The notes below the pieces were generated by a model. That model searched no databases. It was not told the origin of the DNA and saw only the letters and a program-made list of their open reading frames with translations. DNA of 64,000 bases from Gnetum montanum (Eukaryota > Streptophyta > Gnetopsida > Gnetales > Gnetaceae): assembly GCA_015680685.1 (NCBI GenBank), contig MNCI01001040.1, positions 468,279 to 532,278 of the forward strand, in the 5' to 3' direction. Below are positions 56,868 through 64,000 of the stretch, in pieces (positions within the stretch are counted from its first letter, which is position 1; every line of letters starts with the position of its first letter). The translations under genes and the position numbers were made by a program.

Positions 56868-57960
56868 AGAGATGGAAATCCATCATGACCTTTCCACGCC
56901 TTTAACATTAGCAGGGCCACAAGGCGAGCTCGTGAGACAGTTGAACCCCGACATGATCGACTGGGAGTCAACTACGACTAGCACTATAGCAACCTTAGAA
57001 ACATCCCTGAATTGGCCCAGGCACCTAGTCCAAGCCCTAGACTTAGAGGCCAGGGATGTAACTGAGAACCCTCTTGTTAAGACACCTGTGACCACGTCAA
57101 AGGGGAAGATGAAAACTTTAAGACTCAACTCCCTCCTAGACACACAAACATATAAAAGCGTAGCTAAAATTCTACAAGACAACATCGATGTCTTCGCATG
57201 GTTATACTACGACATGCCGAGTCTGGATCCATGGCTAATTTAGCACAACATCGTCCTAGACCCACACGTGAAGGCAGTCAAGCAAAAAGCTCACAAAGTT
57301 AAGCCAGAAATTGCACTCGCTGTGAGGGATGAAATCAATAAGCTATACCAAGCAGGTTTTATCCACGTAATTGACTATTCAGAGTGGGTATCCAACACCG
57401 TTGTGGTTTCGAAGAAAATAGGAGGGATACGGATCTACATAGACTTTCAAGACTTGAACAAGGCAACGATCAAAGACAACTTCCCACTCCTGAGCATTGA
57501 TTAGCTCATCGACACCACGGCTGGTCATGCTCTACTATCCTTCATGAATGGTTTCTCCGGATACAACCAAATCCGCATTAACCCAGAGCACCAGCTATCA
57601 ACAACCTTCATGACCCCATGGACGACCTTCTACTATACCATGATGTCGTTTGGGCTCAAGAATGCTAGAGCAACCTACCAGCGAGCCATGACTTAGATTT
57701 TCAGTGACTACATCCTAGAAACATTAAATGACTACATAGATGATATAGCGGTCAAAGCCAAAGAGGCCACTGATCACCCGCACGACCTAGGGGTAGCCCT
57801 CAAATGCTGCCAAGTGCACGATTTACACCTCAATCCTAAGAAGTGCGTCTTCGGGGTAAAAATTGGATGCATGTTAGGATTCGTAGTATCGGCGGCTCAA
57901 CAAAGTCAAGGCCAGCGTCAACCTAGCACCTCCAACAAACCTTAAAGAGTTACATGGTTT
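56868..57960 (+). pseudogene. C reverse transcriptase, broken
   Basis: Linker ('LNWPRHLVQALDLEARDVTE', 'NIDVFAWLYYDMPSLDPWL') then RT: 'INKLYQAGFIHVIDYSEWVS', 'IYIDFQDLNKATIKDNFPLL', 'FSGYNQIRINPEHQLSTTFM' and 'LNDYIDDIAVKAK', the last with an intact catalytic YIDD. Stops include 57241, 57502 and 57694. Near 57895 about 14 bases present in F are missing, shifting the frame. Confidence 0.88.
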
Positions 57961-58340
57961 ACAAGGCAGGGTGCAATTCATTCGAAGGTTTATAGCAAGG
58001 TTGACCGACAAGTTACACCCCATGCAACATCTACTAAAGAAGGGGGTTGACTTCAAATGGACAACCCAATGTCAACAAGCCTTCAATGATTTGAAGAAAG
58101 GACTCGCGCATCTCCCGATAGTGCACCCGCCACAAAGGGACAAACCTTTTTTCATATACCTTGCCACCTTCGACACATCCATAGTGGCACTGTTATGTCA
58201 GAAGCGAGATGATAGTTCTGAGATACCAGTGTACTACCTGAGCCATGCACTAGTAGCATATGAGGAAAAATACAATGAAGTGGAGAGGAATTGCATAGCC
58301 TTAGTGTTCGCACTAAAAAAGTGAGGACATTACCTGTTCC
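57961..58340 (+). pseudogene. C RNase H (RT-linked), broken
   Basis: 117 open codons: 'VDFKWTTQCQQAFNDLKKGL', 'KPFFIYLATFDTSIVALLCQ', 'PVYYLSHALVAYEEKYNEVE' and 'NCIALVFALKK'. This is the RNase H that follows RT in all Gypsy elements. The catalytic Asp region ('YLATFDTS') is altered from the usual D-A-S, as is common in Tat elements. TGA at 58322. Confidence 0.82.
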
Positions 58341-58468
58341 GCAGCATAACCAATATCATTTGCAAAATCAATATACTCCGGGCTATCACCAACAACCCAT
58401 ATGAAAATAGCAAGATAGCCTGATGGAAGGCAATAACTGCAGAATTCAACGTATGCTATGTAAGTCAA

Positions 58469-59080
58469 TTGTCGACAAAGGGTCAAGCCATAGCGACCCA
58501 ACTCACAACCTCGCCAGTCGATGACCAGGCAACCATAGACCCCAAGTTTCCGGATGAATATGTTAGCAATGTCAACATTGTCCTATCGCATCTCGAAGCC
58601 ACTTTACACTTCAACGATGATTCAACCGTGCAAGGAGGTAGCGCCGTGACTATCATCACGTTCCCCTCTGGGGAAATGCACCCATCCACTTATTAATTTA
58701 TGTTCCCTTGTACCAACAACGTGGCCGAGTACGAGGGGCTACTTAGAGGCCTCTTAACTGCCCGAGCATTATGCATACAACACCTGACAATCTGAGGAGA
58801 TTCACAACTAGTCGTGAATCAAATCACCGAGATCTACGCCTGCAAGGCTACACACTTGCAACCCTATTGCGACCTAGTAAAAGTCCTACTTAAGCAATTT
58901 GCGACCACTAATGTGCAACATGTGCCACGCAACGAAAACATCATGGCAGACACCTTGGCTACCCTAGCGTTAAACATTTCATCACATTCCCTGGCAAACC
59001 TGCCAACCTCGATCATAGAATGCGCAGAGCCTATCACTCAGGTGGAACACATGGCATCTGTCAATGCTGCGGATACCTAA
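58469..59080 (+). pseudogene. C second RNase H (archaeal-type), broken
   Basis: After a linker, 'LHFNDDSTVQGGSAVTIITF' and, past a stop at 58694, 'NNVAEYEGLLRGLLTARALC', 'GDSQLVVNQI' and 'RNENIMADTLATLALN' form the additional RNase H with D, E, D and D positions. It is the feature that sets Tat-type Gypsy elements apart. Confidence 0.85.
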
Positions 59081-59149
59081 GAGTGGTATGCCAACATTAA
59101 AGATTATCTACATCACAGTGAACCCCCAGGTGGATTAACATCGGCCCAG

Positions 59150-60325
59150 AGAGATGCAATCCGTAAACGTGCTCGGCAATACATGCTCATGGGAAACAAC
59201 ACCCTATGCTGACGATCCTACAATGAGATATTGCTAGCATGCGTGGGTGATGAGCAGGCACAAAAGGTAGTTAATGAGGTTCATGAAAGATTATGCAGTG
59301 GACACATAGCACCTAGGGCCATGGTTGCCAAAATCAGATGTCTAGGATACTATTGGACTTACATGGAGCGTGACTTCCTGTCGAAAGTCAAGACGTGCGA
59401 CACGTGCCAAAGATATGCAAATCTCATACACATAGCACCTACAGACCTACACCCAACGCAAATCACGTGGCCCTTCCAACGATGGGGATTAGACTTCATA
59501 GGGCCCATCATGCCTAAGTCCTCCATAGGGCATAGCTTCATTATCACTGCCACAAAGTATTTTACCAAGTGGGTGGAAGCTATTCCCCTAAGGAAGATGA
59601 CATCTCAGCAAATCTACCACTTCATCCTCGACCACATTGTAATAAGGTTTGGGCTTCCAATGACTATTTTGATCAACAATGGGCCACAGTTCAGTAGTAT
59701 GGAAACTCAAACCTTCTATAGCAATCTAGGCATTAAACAATCATTTTCTTCCCCTTATTATCCACAGGCAAATGGGTAGGCGGAGGCTACAAATAAGTCC
59801 ATCATCAACTTGCTTAAGCGGATGCTGAACAACGACAAGAGGTGGTGGCACAAGCAAATCCTATACGTCGTCTGGGCCTATAGAACGACTTGCAGAACTG
59901 CAACAAGTAAGACCCCTTATAGTCTCATTTACGAATTTGAAGCTGTATTTTCTCTTGAGTTGCAGGTACCCTCACTTCGGATGATCCTATTCGATGTCAT
60001 GAGCGAAGCCCAGAACAACAAATCATGAACCATCAACCTTGATTCAGTGGAGGAGGAATGTGTGCAAATGTTGAGACGAATCGAGCACTACTAGAGCAAA
60101 CAGTAGCAGAAGCACCGTGCAAACCGGCATCAACGACCAGTGCAGAAAGAAGACCTCATCCTCAAGGCCGTCTGTGAGCACGTGAATAAATTCTCAACCA
60201 ACTAGGAAGGTCCTTATGTGGTCACCAAAGCCTTCGAAAACAGAGCCTTCAAGCTAGTGGACATGAATGGCAACGAGTTCGCAAACCTAGTGAATCACTT
60301 GTATCTCAAGCCGTACTACGTCTGA
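59150..60325 (+). pseudogene. C integrase, broken; second catalytic Asp reads Asn
   Basis: Zinc region 'VHERLCSGHIAPR' to 'KTCDTCQRY', then the core: 'WGLDFIGPIMPKSS' (first Asp), 'GLPMTILINNGPQFSS' (where the Asp is replaced by Asn), a TAG at 59777, 'AEATNKSIINLLKRML' (Glu), then the C-terminal part to 'LVNHLYLKPYYV' and a stop at 60322. The enzyme would have joined cDNA to the genome. Confidence 0.87.
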
Positions 60326-61678
60326 AGCGCAACAGAAACTACAACAGCAACCATCTGCTACGACGGTAAACTGGCAATCGCACCAAGCACCATCTACTAC
60401 GACAATAAACTAGCAACATCGAGCAGTGCCCGCTACTACGTAAAACTGGCAGCAACCGTCTACTATGACGTAAAACTAGCACTGTTAGTCCACTATGACT
60501 ATAAACTGGCGTTGCACATCCACCACGACAAGAAACTGACATGTACGATCTGCTGGGACCTTAAACCAACATGCGGTCTACCAAGACCTTAAACTGGGTT
60601 TGTGCTGCATCCCCAGCATGTACCAGCACTAGAGACACATCGAACGAGTGGGCACGATGCTAATGTGTGGGTGGAACATCATAGCTTTGGAAGGTCATTC
60701 ACGACACACTGAGAACATAGTTTGGGACACACGCGATGTCGTCACCCTTGGCATCATGCTGATCCTTTGAAGACACCGTATGGTATCACACTGGCCCTTC
60801 GAACCTACCGTCGCCACAGCCCATCACCCTGACGATGGTTCTCAGGCTATCTCCTGCATCTGGAGTTCCAGCAGTATTGTGGCCTAGCCACAATATTGTT
60901 GCTCCTGCTCCCTACTAACGCCTAGGCTTGCACAACGTTAGCTATGTGGTAACTGATCCCATAGCTGAACCAGGAATGTAAACCCCTAGTAGGGATTCCA
61001 GAGCATCCGCACCCGCAACAGCGCCCGACGCCTTCGAGGCGAGCTCCTCCATGTCGATACTACCAAGGCCGCTTCTGGCCTTCCTGCTTTGGGCATCTCA
61101 CACCAACGACAGTGCCCAAGAGTAACAAATATGCCAGTAGCTAGCAAGACCTTGTCCTCACAAACACATCTTGCCACAGCAACAAATGCTATAGCATCAC
61201 AAAGCAAGTGCCTCAGCTAGCTTGGCTACTACAGAGTGTAAACTCCCGTGGCATGCGTAACACAGCTCGTCACCTAAGGAACACAGTGCTAGTTCCATGG
61301 TGCGCGTAACACAACTCGCTACATGGAACACACTGGTAGGTAGGTCAAAATTCTTCATGGATGTAATGCAACTCATCCTGTGGAGGGAGTACCTGTCCTA
61401 CGAGAGGTTGAAGAACAGTGCCAGCCAAAGATGAAAACATGAAGGAGTTCCTCAGAGCATTCCGATGAGGAAGTATGCTAAACATCATCTTTGCTCTCTG
61501 CCTTAACCTCTGCAAAACCAATGCAACACTCTCAAGTGTGGCTAAGTGACGTCTCGACACTCACCAAGCGACAGCCTCAGCATCTCACCTACTATGGTGT
61601 TTTGTATTCTTTACCGACGTCTATGGAGCCTGTTCTCTAGACCTCGACAAAGAGGGGCTAATGAAACACCTCAAAAAA
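60326..61678 (+). repeat. C pol-LTR spacer with 'gacgataaactggca' repeats
   Basis: No convincing coding sequence. About seven units of 'ctactacgacgtaaaactgg' type lie at 60355-60600, related to the PR-RT spacer units by the AAACT(A/G)GCA core. The rest is unique. Short minus-strand frames are not supported. Confidence 0.6.
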
Positions 61679-63363
61679 TGCAAGGTCATTCTAGCTTCAC
61701 CAAGCCTTGCAACATGTGCAAGCACTATGGTAGTTCATCAGGAGGAGAACGCTATGAGTCCGGGTCAGCCAGTTCGATAAATTTTCTACTTTAGGTGTAA
61801 ACAGGCTCTACGGCTCATCTTGCCTATCCACCTAAGTAGCCCGCCTGATCGACAGCCTACTCAGAAATGGTGCAAAGTTGACAGCAACATTCTAGGTGCA
61901 CCAAGAATAGTTCGACAAGTTTTCTAAGTCACAAAGTCTACTATGCTATGCTACACCTCGCCATGTAGCGTAGTAAGATTCGAAAGACAGTTGCAGAACG
62001 AAGTGCCATGCTACGCTACACCACATAACGTAACGTAGCATGGCAATAGCTTCACCAATAGTTCCTCATGCTCAATTTCAAATCCTTCACCAATGTTCCT
62101 TTCCATCAGGAAGTGGTGGACCATGTCTGCTACTATGCTACACCGAGCTACAAGGCGCAACGAGGTGTAGCAATCCCTTGGAAAAGATAAAAGGTGGCTT
62201 GAAGGGCAGAAACAGCAAAGTTTACGAGACATGCATCACAGGAAACAAAGTTGATAAAATCAGCGAAGCTTTCACGACTAAGGTCGGTTGCTACACTACA
62301 CTACTCTATGTAGCGTAGCAAGCATGTATCACACATATAGCAAAACGAACGACAAGATGCTACGCCAAGCATGCTACGCTACAAAGAACAGCAAGGCATG
62401 TGGGTGGTTGTGCGACATCAATGCACTTCACCTAATTGGACCATTGGTACACGTCTTTAGATGCTGACGGCATAATTACAGCGTGGCAGGTTTACAATTA
62501 TAGCATAGTAGGTTTGCATGACAACAGTCTTGCAAGTCCAACTGTCATATCCGGCATGTGTGGCACCAGCAGATCAACATGTGCCCTTTGGCCATATAAA
62601 TACCCCGAGAAACAGCATTCAAGGAGTTGGAAAATTTTGAACGAAATGGCTTCAAAGGGTTTGGAATTTTTTGGAAAATAGCATTCAAAATAGGTCCAAT
62701 CCCCGGTTTGGTTGGCACTCTTTCACTAAGTCTCCTACTCTTTTCTCTAACACTCAAGCTCTCTCCTCGACACGTTGCAACAATATTGTAAGCTGTTTGT
62801 TTGACATTGTAAATAGTTAGCGTGTTTAGCTGACATTTTATTCTATACCCTTTCTACCACCTTGGTAGAATCTTTGTATTGTCAGTGCCTAAGGCTGCCC
62901 CCAAGCGCACCACCTGTTCTATTCTCTATACGCCCTGATTACTCTCAAGATCTCTGCACTTCATCACGCTATGCAACCAACTGTATCCATCTTGACAAAG
63001 CAAGTCTGTAGCTTTGGAGCGGTGCATGTTTCTAACTACACTTTACTTTATTTCTTGCATGTTGTCTCGTTTGCATTATTTTTTCTATTTTATTCACTTT
63101 CAAGCATTACTTCGCATTTGTTGTCGCATTTTCTGCTTTATTTACTTTCAAGCATTATTTTGCATTTCCATTCCGTCTCAAAAGTACACGTTGCAAAAGG
63201 CTATATAGATGCCAACGTAAGTCCTTGTCTGATCGACCAGATTGTTCAAGGTGCCTCATATCTGCACATACCCAACATGGCCCTCCCAAGGGTACGGGGT
63301 CGAAACTGTCGCACCCGCTGACCCCTTGGTGTTTTCCAGCCACCGACGTTTTCAGTCACTACA
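61679..63363 (+). repeat. 3' LTR of element C, full length
   Basis: 1685 bases, TGCAAGG to CTACA. Has hairpins like the 5' LTR (for example 61948-61980 and 62008-62041), TATA at 62595-62602 and the 744-base segment missing from the 5' LTR. Minus-strand frames (62232-62011) are shadows. Confidence 0.88.
62595..62602 (+). promoter_or_regulatory. TATA box of the C 3' LTR
   Basis: TATAAATA in 'gccatataaataccccg', conserved in F at 6467-6474. It lies in the segment deleted from C's 5' LTR. Confidence 0.7.
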
Positions 63364-64000
63364 CTATCCATAACCCAGATTCTAGTACCAACAGACACAA
63401 AGGGTTTGAAAAAGAAACATGAGCACATGACAAAGATGGACATTCCTATCATAATCGCAATCGAGGTCGCGACCACTGAAGAGAAGGAAGCAGGCACCGA
63501 CATGGTGACAGTTCCCCTTCTTCTTTACCTTTATCATCTTCCTCACCCTCTCCTTCAAGATCTAAACGTAGTCACAAAGAAAAAGATCATGAGGATAAGG
63601 GTAAGTGAAACAAGAGTCATAGACGAAACAGTCAAGAAAGGGGATGAGGGCACTCTAGAGAAGCACACCATGAAAGAAGGGAGAGTAGGGAACAACATAG
63701 GCATCATAGACTCCACAGACTGGATGATCACAATGAACCCCTACTCGCTACTCGAAGTATGCTAGACATAACTAAGGCCGTTAGGAGCCCAACAAGGCAC
63801 CAAAAAAATAGTAGGATCAAGAGATTAGATATGAACAACATCCCATGATTTGAAGGGGGATACAATGCTAATCCTTAAAATCATCTACAAGAATTTCATG
63901 ATGCATGTGCCTTACAAAACATAGAAAGTGAATGGAAAAAAATTAAGCTGTTCCCACGGACACTAGTCAAAGAAGCGGAGAGTTGGTACCAGCCCTTAGA
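63364..64000 (+). pseudogene. B gag, continuation after element C
   Basis: Frames read 'NPDSSTNRHKG' and Arg/Ser/His-rich sequence, then past 63770 'RLDMNNIP', 'EFHDACALQNIESEWKKIKL' and 'FPRTLVKEAESWYQPL', the capsid core of a Gypsy gag ('FHDAC', 'ESWYQ'). It equals element A's gag at 20.5-21.1 kb on the other strand. Several stops; runs off the window. The open frame 63406-63765 is a different phase. Confidence 0.72.

Larger units (their letters stand above)
40992..63363 (+). mobile_element. Element C: 22.4-kb Tat-like Gypsy retrotransposon carrying an antisense gene and a Penelope insert
   Basis: LTRs at 40992-41932 and 61679-63363 share the start TGCAAGGTCATT and the end CTACA. Between them, on the plus strand, lie a repeat-rich leader, gag with a CxYH...GHTTxxC zinc motif, PR, then (after about 10.3 kb) RT, RNase H, a second RNase H, and integrase. 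Dual RNase H and giant size fit the Tat lineage (Ogre-like). The PR-RT interval holds an intron-containing antisense gene (47225-51714) and a nested Penelope-like element. Without the latter C is about 18.1 kb. All sense ORFs contain stops, and the integrase has lost a catalytic Asp. Confidence 0.85.

Overview
The window reads as repeat-dense nuclear DNA of a seed plant with a large genome. The evidence is plant-type Copia and Gypsy lineages (Athila-like, and Tat-like with two RNase H domains), one short intact plant LEA gene with a GT-AG intron, and a Penelope-like retroelement. Penelope-like elements (Dryads) are known from conifers, so a gymnosperm is the best guess, but this is inference. 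No bacterial, organellar, rRNA or tRNA feature was seen. Domain names rest on motifs read by eye; no database search was run.

Layout. (1) 31-7123: 3' part of an old, stop-ridden Tat-like Gypsy element (F), whose LTR ends at 7123 inside a Copia element (G, 7124-10842, + strand). (2) 10843-25153: a minus-strand Copia element (E), split in its integrase by a complete minus-strand Athila-like Gypsy element (A, 13393-23041) with a perfect 5-bp target duplication, ATATG. (3) 25666-26190: an intact two-exon LEA gene (minus strand), the only undamaged host gene seen. (4) 26191-35748: decayed sequence with scattered minus-strand Gypsy remnants and an LTR-like copy. (5) 35749-39435: an LTR element with two LTRs and no visible pol, containing a 304-base N gap. 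(6) 39633-64000: a plus-strand relative of A (B), whose gag is split by a 22.4-kb Tat-like element (C, 40992-63363).

Element C is the most interesting part. Between protease and reverse transcriptase it carries an antisense gene (51714 to 47225) that can be read as seven exons joined by six GT-AG introns in compatible phases, with its own TATA-like box. Its second and third exons look like an FCP1/NIF-type HAD phosphatase. Antisense orientation would shield these introns from removal during retrotransposition. C has also received a Penelope-like element (D, about 52242-56448) with a low-complexity ORF1, a Penelope-type RT ORF with no visible GIY-YIG domain, a complete minimal type I hammerhead ribozyme motif at 56100-56145, a 23-24-bp tandem 3' tail and a 45-bp perfect flanking direct repeat.

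Almost all transposon ORFs are broken, mostly by stops that C-to-T changes at CAA, CAG or CGA codons would explain; several catalytic Asp codons read Asn (G to A). The assembly has visible faults: a poly-G start, single-N joins with 43-47-bp overlaps, one block (3469-4123) in inverted orientation, and a 393-bp duplication at 21578-22427.
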